Source: Curtobacterium sp. MCLR17_007
GTDB lineage: Bacteria > Actinomycetota > Actinomycetes > Actinomycetales > Microbacteriaceae
Assembly: GCF_003234655.2 (NCBI RefSeq)
Contig: NZ_CP126271.1
Location: forward strand, 992,001 to 1,056,000
Direction: 5' to 3'
DNA length: 64,000 nucleotides
Positions 20,280 to 29,285 of the stretch are shown in pieces (position 1 is the stretch's first letter; every line of letters starts with the position of its first letter). The notes under the pieces are model-generated. The model worked only from the letters and a program-made list of their open reading frames with translations, made no database searches and was not told where the DNA came from. A program made the position numbers and the translations under genes.

Positions 20280-22592
20280 ATGCGTGTAGTGCGGTGGCCC
20301 GGCGCCCTCCTGATGTTCATCGTCATGTCCGTGCTCGCCGGGCTGCTGGTCGCGGTCGCCGTGACGCCCGCGGTCGCCGTCGCCGGCGAGGGCGCCTCGG
20401 GCGCGGCCGCATTCTTCGAGGACCTGCCGAGCTACCTCGACGTCCAGACCCCGCAGCAGGTGTCGACCGTCTACGCCAAGCAAGGTGGACAGGACGTCGC
20501 TATCGCGTCGTTCTACGCCGAGAACCGCACGATCGTCGCCGCGGACGCCATCGCGAAGACCCTGCAGCAGGCCGCGATCGACACCGAGGACCCCCGCTAC
20601 TACGAGGAGGGCGGCATCGACGTGATCGGCACCCTGCGCGGTGCGGCTGCCACGGCCGTCGGCGGCGACGTCCAGGGCGGCTCGAGCATCACGCAGCAGT
20701 ACGTGAAGAACGTCCTGGTGCAGCAGTGCGAGCAGCTCACCGGCAAGGACGCGGCGGCGACGAAGGCCAAGGTCGACGCCTGCTACCAGGACGCCGCCGG
20801 GGTCACGCCGCAGCGCAAGCTGCAGGAGATGCGGTACGCGATCGCCGTCAACAAGAAGTACTCGAAGTCACAGATCCTGACGGGCTACCTCAACATCGTC
20901 GGGCTGGGCGGACGCGTGTACGGTGCCGAGGCCGGTGCCGAGTACTACTTCGGCGTGCACGCGAAGGACCTCTCGCTCGTGCAGTCGGCGACCCTGGTCG
21001 CGATCCTGAACAACCCGTCGAACCTGCGCATCGACCAGCCGGACAACAAGGACAACGGGTCGGCGAACGGCTACGCGGCGACGAAGGAGCGGCGTGACTA
21101 CGTGCTGCGGCGCATGCTCGCGCACCACTCGATCACGAAGGCCCAGGAGCAGCAGGCGGTCGCCACGCCCGTCCAGCCGACGATCACGGAGACCGCGAAC
21201 GGCTGCAGCGCGGCCGCTACGGCCCACGACGCCGGGTACTTCTGCGACTACGTGCGCGACCAGGTGCTGCAGGACCCGGCGTTCGGCAAGACCGCGGCGG
21301 AGCGGATCGCGACGCTCGACACCAAGGGGCTGCAGATCCACACCTCGCTCGACCTCGACCTGCAGGCGCAGGGCCAGGCCGCACTGTCGGCGTACGTGCC
21401 GACCACCATGGCGGGCGTCGACGCGGGCGGCTCGAACGTCACCGTGGAGCCCGGAACGGGACGGATCCTGTCGATGGTGCAGAACACGACCTACACGCAG
21501 TCGGACTCGGCGACCGCCGGGCAGACCGCGGTGAACTACAGCGCGGACGAGGGGTACGGCAACTCGACCGGCTTCCAGACCGGGTCGACGTACAAGGTGT
21601 TCACGCTGGCGGAGTGGCTCGCGAGCGGGCACACGCTGTCCGAGTCCGTGTCGACGACCGAGCACACGTTCCCGCAGTCCGAGTTCACGAACTCGTGCGT
21701 CGGGGTGGGTGGCCAGCCCTGGCAGGTCGCGAACGCCGAGAAGGTCCCCGCGTCGATGACCGTGCTGGATGCGACGACCGAGTCCATCAACACGGCGTTC
21801 GGCGCGATGGGCAAGCAGCTCGACCTGTGCAAGATCGCCGAGCTGGCGAAGTCGATGGGCATCCACCGCGCGGACGGTGCCGAGCTCGGGCAGACGCCGT
21901 CGTCGATCCTCGGCGTGAACGAGCTGTCGCCGGTCGACCTGGCCGAGGCGTACGCCGGCTTCGCGAACGGCGGCGTCGTGTGCACGCCGACCGCGATCGA
22001 CTCGGTCACCACCGCCGACGGCACGAAGATCACCCCGACGCCAGCCGACTGCACGCAGGGCGTCTCGGCGGACGTGGCGGGCACGGTCGACTACGCGCTT
22101 CAGGGAGTGCTGAGCGGCAACGGCACGGCGGCGAGTGCGAACCCCGGGGACAGCACGCCGAAGTTCGCCAAGACCGGCACGACGGACGGCGACGTGCAGA
22201 ACTGGCTGGTCGCGTCGAGCACGAAGTACACCAACGCCACGTGGATCGGGAACGTCCAGGGCTCGGTCCGGCTGGCGAACTGGCCGTTCCTGCAGGGGAC
22301 GACCGGCTACAGCGCGAAGTTCGGGGTCGGGAAGGCGATGATGTCCTACCTCGACCAGCACGTGGGTGGTGACGCGCTGCCGGCGCCGGACCCGGCCATG
22401 GTCGGGACACCGGAGCACGCGAAGGCCGCGCCCGGGGGCGGCGGTGCTGCTGCGACCGGCGGTGCTGGTACGGCCGGCGGTGCCGCGCCGGCAGCCGGTG
22501 CCGATGCGCCCGACGCCGGCACCGCGCCGGCTCCCGGGTCCGCTGCCGCAGCCGTTGCCGGCGCGGTCGCCGGTGCCGGCTCCGGGCACTGA
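20280..22592 (+). CDS. Class A penicillin-binding protein (GT51 + transpeptidase)
   Basis: A 770-residue bifunctional peptidoglycan synthase. N-terminal anchor (LLMFIVMSVLAGLLVAVAVTP). GT51 domain: IDTEDPRYYEEGGIDVIG (catalytic Glu near residue 102) and GGSSITQQYVKN. Transpeptidase: TGSTYKVFTL (nucleophile Ser of SxxK near residue 439), SIN in TESINTAFG, and KTGTTDG near residue 627. The position usually occupied by His in the first GT motif (ED..F..H.G) reads Glu here, which is uncommon. The last 70 residues are an Ala/Gly/Pro-rich tail after the PASTA-free C-terminus. A hairpin terminator follows the stop. Confidence 0.9.
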   Translation: MRVVRWPGALLMFIVMSVLAGLLVAVAVTPAVAVAGEGASGAAAFFEDLPSYLDVQTPQQVSTVYAKQGGQDVAIASFYAENRTIVAADAIAKTLQQAAIDTEDPRYYEEGGIDVIGTLRGAAATAVGGDVQGGSSITQQYVKNVLVQQCEQLTGKDAAATKAKVDACYQDAAGVTPQRKLQEMRYAIAVNKKYSKSQILTGYLNIVGLGGRVYGAEAGAEYYFGVHAKDLSLVQSATLVAILNNPSNLRIDQPDNKDNGSANGYAATKERRDYVLRRMLAHHSITKAQEQQAVATPVQPTITETANGCSAAATAHDAGYFCDYVRDQVLQDPAFGKTAAERIATLDTKGLQIHTSLDLDLQAQGQAALSAYVPTTMAGVDAGGSNVTVEPGTGRILSMVQNTTYTQSDSATAGQTAVNYSADEGYGNSTGFQTGSTYKVFTLAEWLASGHTLSESVSTTEHTFPQSEFTNSCVGVGGQPWQVANAEKVPASMTVLDATTESINTAFGAMGKQLDLCKIAELAKSMGIHRADGAELGQTPSSILGVNELSPVDLAEAYAGFANGGVVCTPTAIDSVTTADGTKITPTPADCTQGVSADVAGTVDYALQGVLSGNGTAASANPGDSTPKFAKTGTTDGDVQNWLVASSTKYTNATWIGNVQGSVRLANWPFLQGTTGYSAKFGVGKAMMSYLDQHVGGDALPAPDPAMVGTPEHAKAAPGGGGAAATGGAGTAGGAAPAAGADAPDAGTAPAPGSAAAAVAGAVAGAGSGH

Positions 22593-22600
22593 CGTCGACG

Positions 22601-22649
22601 GCCTGGAGGACCGACACCGGTCCGGCGGACCGACACCGGGCCTCCAGGC
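22601..22649 (+). terminator. Hairpin after the PBP gene, built from two CCTCCAGG words
   Basis: GCCTGGAGG (22601-22609) pairs with CCTCCAGGC (22641-22649). Between them GGACCGACACCGG occurs twice (22608-22620 and 22628-22640). No U tract follows. Confidence 0.5.
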
Positions 22650-22716
22650 GGTCCTCCACAGGGCATGGTCCGGCTGCGTCGTCCACAGGCGGCCCGACCC
22701 CGCTCGGCACGCCCAA

Positions 22717-22722
22717 TAGACT
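22717..22722 (+). promoter_or_regulatory. -10 element of gatCAB
   Basis: TAGACT would place the start of transcription near 22729. It leaves a ~28-nt leader with a GACGGAG ribosome site before the ATG at 22757, so this operon is leadered, unlike many neighbours. Confidence 0.45.
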
Positions 22723-22756
22723 GGTCGCCATTCCACGAACCGATCGACGGAGCACC

Positions 22757-23056
22757 ATGCCTGACATCACGAGCGAGCAGGTCGCCCACCTGGCGAACCT
22801 CGCGCGCATCGCACTCACGCCCGACGAGATCGAGAAGCTGACCGGGGAGCTGTCGCACATCGTCGACAGCGTCGCGAAGGTGACCGAGGTCGCCACGCCG
22901 GACGTCCCCGCGACCAGTCACCCGGTCGCGCTGCCGAACGTCCTCCGACCCGACGTGGTCGGCGAGACGCTGACGCAGGAGCAGGCCCTCTCCGGGGCGC
23001 CCGACTCCGACGGCGAACGGTTCCGCGTGACGGCCATCCTGGGAGAAGAACAGTGA
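22757..23056 (+). CDS. gatC: Asp/Glu-tRNA amidotransferase subunit C
   Basis: A 99-residue subunit that stabilises GatA-GatB in the amidotransferase that converts Glu-tRNA(Gln) (and Asp-tRNA(Asn)) to the correct amide. Typical [21 protein letters not shown] start and a C-terminal [11 protein letters not shown]. It opens the gatCAB operon and overlaps gatA by 4 nt. Confidence 0.95.
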   Translation: MPDITSEQVAHLANLARIALTPDEIEKLTGELSHIVDSVAKVTEVATPDVPATSHPVALPNVLRPDVVGETLTQEQALSGAPDSDGERFRVTAILGEEQ

Positions 23057-24600
23057 CCGACGACATCACCCGGCTCAGCGCCGCCGCGCTCGCCGACGCC
23101 CTGGTGGCCCGCGACGTCTCGAGCGTCGAGGCCACCCAGGCGCACCTCGACCGCATCGCCGCCGTCGACCCCGACGTGCACGCGTTCCTGCACGTCAACG
23201 AGAACGCCCTCGGCGTCGCGAAGTCGATCGACTCGCGCCGCGCCGCGGGCGACGACCTCGGTGCGCTCGCCGGGGTGCCGGTCGCCATCAAGGACGTCCT
23301 CTGCACGATCGACATGCCGTCGACCTCCGGCTCGAAGATCCTCGAGGGCTGGGTGCCGCCGTACGACGCCACCACGGTCCTCAAGCTCCGGCGTGCCGGC
23401 ATGGTGCCGCTCGGCAAGACGAACATGGACGAGTTCGCGATGGGCTCGACCACCGAGTTCTCGGCGTACGGCCCGACTCACAACCCGTGGGACCTCGGCC
23501 GGATCCCCGGCGGGTCCGGTGGCGGTTCCGCCGCCGCGGTCGCCGCCTTCGAAGCACCGCTGGCGCTCGGCTCCGACACCGGTGGCTCGATCCGCCAGCC
23601 CGGCGCCGTCACGGGCACCGTCGGTGTGAAGCCGACCTACGGCGGGGTCAGCCGCTACGGCGCGATCGCCCTGGCGTCCTCGCTCGACCAGGTCGGCCCG
23701 GTGGCGCGCACCGTCCTCGACGCCGCGTTGCTGCACGACGTCATCGGCGGACACGACCCGAAGGACTCCACCTCCATCCCGCAGGAATGGCCGTCGTTCG
23801 CGGCCGCCGCGCGTGACGGACTGCAGGCGGACACGCTCCGCGGGCTGCGGGTCGGCGTCGTCAAGGAGCTCGCCGGGGGCGAGGGCTTCCAGGCCGGCGT
23901 CACCCAGCGGTTCCGGGAGACCGTCGCGGTCCTCGAAGCCGCCGGAGCCGTCGTCGTCGAGATCGACGCCCCGAGCTTCGCCTACGCCATCAGCGCGTAC
24001 TACCTGATCCTCCCGGCCGAGGCCTCGTCGAACCTGGCGAAGTTCGACTCGGTGCGATTCGGCCTCCGGGTCACGCCCGAGGGCGGCGCCACGGTCGAGG
24101 ACGTCATGGCCGCCACGCGCGAAGCGGGCTTCGGCCCCGAGGTCAAGCGCCGCATCATCCTCGGCACCTACGCGCTGAGCGCCGGCTACTACGACGCCTA
24201 CTACGGCAGTGCGCAGAAGGTCCGCACCCTGGTGCAGCGCGACTTCGACCGCGCGTTCGAGCAGGTCGACCTGCTGGTCAGCCCGTCGGCCCCGACGACG
24301 GCCTTCCCGCTGGGCGAGCGCCTCGACGACCCGCTGTCGATGTACCTCAACGACCTCACCACGATCCCGGCGAACCTGGCCGGCGTGCCGGGGATGAGCA
24401 TCCCGAACGGCCTGGCCCCCGAGGACGGCCTGCCCACCGGCGTGCAGCTCATGGCACCCCAGCGCGAGGACGCCCGGCTCTACCGCTACGGCGCGGCCCT
24501 CGAGCGCCTGCTGGAGCAGCAGTGGGGTGCTCCGCTCATCGACCGGATCCCCGACCTCGACGCGAGTCAGCAGTCGGCAGCAGAGGAAGGCGTGGTCTGA
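23053..24600 (+). CDS. gatA: Asp/Glu-tRNA amidotransferase subunit A
   Basis: A 515-residue amidase-signature subunit that frees ammonia from glutamine. The Ser-cisSer-Lys triad is visible: [11 protein letters not shown] (Lys near 80), [12 protein letters not shown] (cis-Ser near 155) and [12 protein letters not shown] (nucleophile Ser near 179). Full length, GTG start inside the gatC stop, and gatB start inside its own stop (TGATG). Confidence 0.96.
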   Translation: MTDDITRLSAAALADALVARDVSSVEATQAHLDRIAAVDPDVHAFLHVNENALGVAKSIDSRRAAGDDLGALAGVPVAIKDVLCTIDMPSTSGSKILEGWVPPYDATTVLKLRRAGMVPLGKTNMDEFAMGSTTEFSAYGPTHNPWDLGRIPGGSGGGSAAAVAAFEAPLALGSDTGGSIRQPGAVTGTVGVKPTYGGVSRYGAIALASSLDQVGPVARTVLDAALLHDVIGGHDPKDSTSIPQEWPSFAAAARDGLQADTLRGLRVGVVKELAGGEGFQAGVTQRFRETVAVLEAAGAVVVEIDAPSFAYAISAYYLILPAEASSNLAKFDSVRFGLRVTPEGGATVEDVMAATREAGFGPEVKRRIILGTYALSAGYYDAYYGSAQKVRTLVQRDFDRAFEQVDLLVSPSAPTTAFPLGERLDDPLSMYLNDLTTIPANLAGVPGMSIPNGLAPEDGLPTGVQLMAPQREDARLYRYGAALERLLEQQWGAPLIDRIPDLDASQQSAAEEGVV

Positions 24601-26102
24601 TGGCCGCCAAGGACGCACTCATGGACTTCGACGAGGCACTCGAGCGCTTCGAGCCGGTCCTCGGCTTCGAGGTGCACGTCGAGCTCGCCACCAAGACGAA
24701 GATGTTCTCGGACGCCCCGAACTTCTTCGGCGGTGAACCGAACACGAACGTCACGCCGGTCGACCTCGGGCTGCCCGGGTCACTCCCCGTCGTCAACGAG
24801 CAGGCCGTGCGCTTCTCGATCAACCTCGGGCTGGCGCTCGGGTGCTCGATCGCCGAGTCCTCGCGGTTCGCCCGGAAGAACTACTACTACCCGGACAACC
24901 CGAAGAACTACCAGATCTCGCAGTACGACGAGCCCATCGCCTTCGAGGGCGAGGTCGAGGTCGAACTCGCCGACGGCACGCTGTTCCAGGTGCCGATCGA
25001 GCGTGCCCACATGGAAGAGGACGCGGGCAAGCTGACGCACGTGGGCGGTGCCACCGGTCGCATCCAGGGTGCCGAGTACTCGCTCGTCGACTACAACCGC
25101 GCCGGGGTCCCGCTCGTCGAGATCGTCACGAAGCCGATCTTCGGCGCCGCGCACCGCGCTCCCGAGCTCGGTGCCGCGTACGTGCAGGTCATCCGCGACC
25201 TCGTCCGGGCACTCGGCGTGTCCGAGGCCCGCATGGAGCGCGGCAACCTGCGGTGTGACGCGAACATCTCGCTCCGCCCGTGGGGCCAGGAGAAGCTCGG
25301 CACCCGCACCGAGACCAAGAACGTCAACTCGTTCCGGGCCGTCGAGCGCGCCATCCGCTACGAGATCCAGCGCCAGGCCGCGATCCTGGCCGACGGTGGG
25401 ACCATCACGCAAGAGACCCGCCACTGGCACGAGGACACCGGTCGGACGTCGGCGGGCCGTCCCAAGTCGGACGCGGACGACTACCGGTACTTCCCGGAGC
25501 CGGACCTGCTGCCCGTCGTGCCGGACAAGGCGATGATCGAGGAGCTCCGCGCGTCCCTGCCCGAGGCACCGGTCGCACGTCGTCGTCGTCTCAAGGGCGA
25601 GTTCGGGTTCGCCGACCTCGAGTTCCAGGACGTCGTGAACGGCGGACTGCTCGACGAGGTCGAGGCGACCATCGCTGCCGGCGCACCCGCCCAGGCTGCG
25701 CGCAAGTGGTGGACCGGCGAGATCAGCCGCGTCGCCAACACGCAGGACGCCGCTCCGGGTGACCTGGTGTCGCCCGCCCACGTGGCCGAACTCATCACGC
25801 TGGTCGAGTCGGGCGAGCTGACCGACCGGCTGGCCCGCCAGGTGCTCGAAGGGGTCATCGCCGGCGAGGGCTCGCCCTCGGCGGTCGTCGAGTCCCGCGG
25901 GCTCAAGGTCGTGTCCGACGACTCCGCGCTGACCGCGGCCGTCGACGAAGCGCTCGCGGCCCAGCCCGACGTGCTCGCGAAGATCCGCGACGGCAAGGTG
26001 CAGGCCGCCGGCGCGATCATCGGTGCGGTCATGAAGTCCATGCAGGGCCAGGCCGACGCGGCCCGCGTCCGGGAACTCGTGCTCGAGCGCGCACAGGCCT
26101 AG
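24600..26102 (+). CDS. gatB: Asp/Glu-tRNA amidotransferase subunit B
   Basis: A 500-residue kinase-like subunit that activates the misacylated tRNA and carries the tRNA-binding tail. Motifs: [70 protein letters not shown] and [14 protein letters not shown]. The C-terminal YqeY-like domain has [18 protein letters not shown]. It is the last gene of the operon, 82 nt before the type III PKS gene. Confidence 0.96.
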   Translation: MAAKDALMDFDEALERFEPVLGFEVHVELATKTKMFSDAPNFFGGEPNTNVTPVDLGLPGSLPVVNEQAVRFSINLGLALGCSIAESSRFARKNYYYPDNPKNYQISQYDEPIAFEGEVEVELADGTLFQVPIERAHMEEDAGKLTHVGGATGRIQGAEYSLVDYNRAGVPLVEIVTKPIFGAAHRAPELGAAYVQVIRDLVRALGVSEARMERGNLRCDANISLRPWGQEKLGTRTETKNVNSFRAVERAIRYEIQRQAAILADGGTITQETRHWHEDTGRTSAGRPKSDADDYRYFPEPDLLPVVPDKAMIEELRASLPEAPVARRRRLKGEFGFADLEFQDVVNGGLLDEVEATIAAGAPAQAARKWWTGEISRVANTQDAAPGDLVSPAHVAELITLVESGELTDRLARQVLEGVIAGEGSPSAVVESRGLKVVSDDSALTAAVDEALAAQPDVLAKIRDGKVQAAGAIIGAVMKSMQGQADAARVRELVLERAQA

Positions 26103-26184
26103 GCACCGCCAGGACCGTCGACGACGGGTTCCCGGGGGATCGACTTCCTGGGGACTCGTCACCGGCCGGGTGACAGGATGAGTC

Positions 26185-27324
26185 GTGTCCGCAACGATCC
26201 GCGCCATCGGTACCGCCGTCCCTCCGACGACGCTCGACCAGGTCGCCGTCCGGGACCTCTTCGCCGCGCAGCCCGGCCTCGGCCGACTCGGGCGCCGCAT
26301 CGTGCCCGCCGCGTTCGACGCATCGGCGGTCGAGCACCGGCACACGGTCCTGCCCGAGCTCGACACGAGCGGCACGCCCGGCCCGTTCCGCGACGGAGAC
26401 GGAGCCATCCACTCGCCGACGACCGGGATGCGCAACGACCGGTACCGCGAACTGGCACCGCCGCTGTTCGTCGCGTCGGCGCGCGACGCCCTCGACCGCT
26501 CCGGCGTCGACCCGGCAGCCATCACGCACCTGGTCACGGTGTCGTGCACGGGCTTCACCCAGCCCGGACCGGACCTGGCGATCGTCGCGGAGCTCGGCCT
26601 GCGACGCACGGTCTTCCGGCACCACATCGGGTTCATGGGCTGCTGCGCGGCGTTCCCGGCGCTCCGCAGTGCGGCCGCCTTCGCCGAGGCCGACCCGACC
26701 GCGGTCGTGCTGGTCGTCTGCGCCGAACTCTGCACGCTGCACGTCCGTGCGTCGGACGACCCCGACCAGATCGTCGCGAACAGCGTCTTCGGCGACGGTG
26801 CCGCCGCCGCGGTGGTCACCGCTGACGGCCCCGGACTCCGCCTCGACGCGTTCGCCACGACCGTCGTGCCGGAGGGTGCGTCCGAGATGGCCTGGAACAT
26901 CGGGGACGAGGGCTTCGAGATGGTCCTCAGCACCGCGGTGCCGAAGCTCGTCGGTGCCACGGTCGCCGACGCCGTCGGGCCGCTCCTCGACGGACCGGCT
27001 GCGGACGTCCCGGTCTGGGCGGTCCACCCGGGCGGCCGGGCCATCCTCGACCGCACGCAAGAGGCCCTCGCCCTGCCGGACACCGCCATGGCGAGCAGCC
27101 GCGCCGTGCTGCGCGACCACGGCAACATGTCGAGCGCGACCGTGCTGTTCGTCCTGCGCGACGCCATGGACACCGGGCTGGCGGACGCCACGCCCGTCAT
27201 CGCGCTCGCCTTCGGCCCCGGGCTGACCGTCGAGAGCGCCCGCCTGACCGCGGTCGGCACGAGGATCGCGACCGACACCGTCGGAGCGGTCGCGGAACCG
27301 GAACTCGCCGCGGAGCACCGATGA
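26185..27324 (+). CDS. Type III polyketide synthase (chalcone synthase family)
   Basis: A 379-residue homodimeric-type ketosynthase that condenses malonyl-CoA onto an acyl-CoA starter. The triad is intact: Cys153 in GFMGCCAAFPALR, His281 in WAVHPGG and Asn314 in DHGNMSSATVLFVL. Thiolase-like VTVSCTGFTQPGPDLAI and VFGDGAAAAVV segments are present. It overlaps a methyltransferase gene by 4 nt. In related actinobacteria a third gene for an FAD-dependent oxidoreductase often follows; none is here. Product unknown; alkylresorcinols, pyrones or modified quinone-like compounds are possible. CAGGAT 5 nt before the GTG may be its -10. Confidence 0.92.
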   Translation: MSATIRAIGTAVPPTTLDQVAVRDLFAAQPGLGRLGRRIVPAAFDASAVEHRHTVLPELDTSGTPGPFRDGDGAIHSPTTGMRNDRYRELAPPLFVASARDALDRSGVDPAAITHLVTVSCTGFTQPGPDLAIVAELGLRRTVFRHHIGFMGCCAAFPALRSAAAFAEADPTAVVLVVCAELCTLHVRASDDPDQIVANSVFGDGAAAAVVTADGPGLRLDAFATTVVPEGASEMAWNIGDEGFEMVLSTAVPKLVGATVADAVGPLLDGPAADVPVWAVHPGGRAILDRTQEALALPDTAMASSRAVLRDHGNMSSATVLFVLRDAMDTGLADATPVIALAFGPGLTVESARLTAVGTRIATDTVGAVAEPELAAEHR

Positions 27325-28040
27325 GCCGCTCCCAGGGAGCCGCGTCGGGCCTCCCGATCGACCTGCGGGCTCGCGACCTGACGCTCCGCGAACTCATGGA
27401 CGACCCCGACTGCGACCCGCGCGCGCTGGAACGCACGTTCCGGCGCTTCGCGGTGGTGAACGCGCTCGTGAGCGGATGGCGAGCGGCGTGGCGGACGCAC
27501 GTCGCGCCGGCGCTGCCGGCACACGGGCGGGGTCGCATCCTCGACCTGGGCTGCGGCGGCGGCGACCTCGCCCGGGCGCTCGTCCGCTGGGCGGCGAGCG
27601 ACGGGTTCGAGATCGAGGTGGTGGGCATCGACCCGGACCACCGCGCCATCGCGTCGGCATCCCGGTCGACGCCGAAGGGCGTGACCTTCCGCGAGCAGTC
27701 GAGCGCCGACCTGGTGGCGGCGGGGGAGCGGTTCGACGTCGTCGTGTCGAACCACGTGCTGCACCACCTCGACGACGACGAACGCGCCGGGTTCCTGTCC
27801 GACTCCGAACAGCTCGCGTCGACCCGGAGCCTGCACTCCGACATCCGTCGCTCGCCCGCCGCGTACCGGGCCTACGCGCTCGGGTCGACGCTCGTCGCTG
27901 CCGGCACCTTCGTCCGGGTCGACGGGTTGCGGTCGATCCGCCGGAGCTTCACGCTGCCCGAGCTGCACACCGCGTTGCCGAGGGGCTGGCGCGCCGAAGC
28001 CGCCGCACCCCACCGCGTCCTCGCGATCCACGACGCCTGA
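27321..28040 (+). CDS. Class I SAM-dependent methyltransferase
   Basis: A 239-residue enzyme with motif I ILDLGCGGGDLARAL near residue 78, acidic loop VVGIDPDH and VVVSNHVLHHLDDDE (motif IV region). Translationally coupled to the polyketide synthase (ATGA overlap), so it probably methylates that product. It lacks membrane segments. The serine-rich C-terminal half (SDSEQLASTRSLHSDIRRS) departs from UbiE-type enzymes. The gene ends at the repeat array between it and the convergent kinase gene. Confidence 0.85.
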   Translation: MSRSQGAASGLPIDLRARDLTLRELMDDPDCDPRALERTFRRFAVVNALVSGWRAAWRTHVAPALPAHGRGRILDLGCGGGDLARALVRWAASDGFEIEVVGIDPDHRAIASASRSTPKGVTFREQSSADLVAAGERFDVVVSNHVLHHLDDDERAGFLSDSEQLASTRSLHSDIRRSPAAYRAYALGSTLVAAGTFVRVDGLRSIRRSFTLPELHTALPRGWRAEAAAPHRVLAIHDA

Positions 28041-28053
28041 CGCGGCTGCGCCC

Positions 28054-28178
28054 GCGAGACGCCGCAGTGCGCGAGACGCCGCTGCGACCGCGAGACGCCG
28101 CCGTGCGCGCGAGACACCGCCCCGCAGCGCGGCGTCTCGGTGCGACGACGGCGTCTCGGCGCCGACGTGGGCGTCTCG
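28054..28178. repeat. GCGAGACGCC array, direct then inverted copies
   Basis: Direct copies start at 28054, 28071, 28090 and 28109 (the last is GCGAGACACC). Inverted GGCGTCTCG copies start at 28131, 28150 and 28170. Spacing is 17-20 nt. The array fills the whole gap between two convergent genes and could fold as one large hairpin, so it may act as a bidirectional terminator. Confidence 0.85.
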
Positions 28179-29285
28179 CTACGGGATGAGCGCCGCCGTG
28201 GACGTGAACTCCCTTGACAGCACGGCCGCTCGGTAGCGCTCGAGCGCCTCGGGCTGTGCTCCGACGGACTCGAGCGCGGCGAGCCCCGCGCCGAGCACCG
28301 GCGGCGAGGTCACCCACGTCGGGACCGCGCCGGGAACCCGGGAGCGCAGGCCGCTGACGACCGCGTCGACGAGCATCGGGTGCCGCGCCGCGAGCACGCC
28401 GCCGCCGAGGACGACCGGGACGGGGAGCGCCGGCGACGTCCCGAGGCCGAGCCGTCCGAGCGCGACCGACGCCAGCAGGACGATCTCCTCGGCCTGCCGC
28501 GCGACGACGGCGGCGGCGACGGCGTCCCCGTCGGCCGCGACCTCGAAGAGCACGGGGCAGAGCCGGTTGAAGACCCGCTGGTCCAGGCGTCCGAAGTGGA
28601 TGGCCTCGGTGACCTCGCGGACCGTCCCGAGGCCGAGGGCAGCGGGCACGGCGGACGCGAGTGCCGTCGCTGGACCGCGCCCGTCGTCCGCGCGGGCCGC
28701 GTGCCAGAGCGCCCGGTTGCCGAGGTACGCGCCACCACCCCAGTCGCCGGACACGTCACCGATCGCGGGGAACCGGGCGGTCTCGCCGTCGGCACGCACC
28801 GCGAGGGCGTTGATGCCGGTGCCGCACACCACCGCTGCGGCGTCCGGCGACAGGGTCCCGGCTCGCAGCAGCGCGAACAGGTCGTTGTCGAGGACGTCCG
28901 GCGCGCCGCCGTCCGCCTCCCAGTGGCGGAGTGCGGCGGTCGCCGCGGTCAGCTCGTCGGGCAGGTCGAGCCCGGCCAGGTACACGTGCGTGGTGCGGAT
29001 CCGCGCACCGTCGAGGGCGCTCACGACCCGCCCGCGGACGTCGTCGAGGATGGGCCCGGCGAGCTCCCACCCGCGCGTCTGCGGGTTCGACCCGGGTCCG
29101 CGGGCATGGCCAACCAGGCTCCCGTCGAGTGCGATGGCGACGACGTCGGTCTTGCTGCCGCCGCCGTCGACCGCCAGCACGACCTCTGGAGCGGCCGGAG
29201 CGGTCGGCGCGGACGGAGCGGTCGGCGCGGCCGGACGGGAGGACCGGCTCGCCCCCGCCGCGCCGGCGCGGCTCAGCGTGCCCAC
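28179..29285 (-). CDS. BadF/BadG-type sugar kinase (N-acetylglucosamine kinase-like)
   Basis: A 368-residue ASKHA-fold kinase. After a low-complexity N-terminus (residues 1-35, RPAAPTAPSAPTAPAAPE) comes the phosphate-1 loop VLAVDGGGSKTDVVAIALDG, then AGLDLPDE, VLDNDLFALLRAG, VCGTGINALAV (phosphate 2) and VVLGGGVLAARHP (adenosine site). The GTG at 29285 lies 13 nt inside the end of the GH4 gene. The DNA of the linker holds a GACGGGAGGACCGG word (29234-29247). As the last gene of the sugar operon it probably phosphorylates an imported amino-sugar or glucoside, making the substrate for the GH4 enzyme. Confidence 0.82.
   Translation of the reverse strand: MGTLSRAGAAGASRSSRPAAPTAPSAPTAPAAPEVVLAVDGGGSKTDVVAIALDGSLVGHARGPGSNPQTRGWELAGPILDDVRGRVVSALDGARIRTTHVYLAGLDLPDELTAATAALRHWEADGGAPDVLDNDLFALLRAGTLSPDAAAVVCGTGINALAVRADGETARFPAIGDVSGDWGGGAYLGNRALWHAARADDGRGPATALASAVPAALGLGTVREVTEAIHFGRLDQRVFNRLCPVLFEVAADGDAVAAAVVARQAEEIVLLASVALGRLGLGTSPALPVPVVLGGGVLAARHPMLVDAVVSGLRSRVPGAVPTWVTSPPVLGAGLAALESVGAQPEALERYRAAVLSREFTSTAALIP

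Noticed and set aside
24780..28031. Minus-strand open frame of over 1,000 codons opposite gatB and the type III PKS
   Set aside because: It is antisense to clearly real genes, has Arg/Val/Gly-rich composition with no motif, and arises from high third-position GC.
28054..28178. CRISPR-like array
   Set aside because: Units are 10 nt, spacers too short (7-10 nt), and half the copies are inverted.
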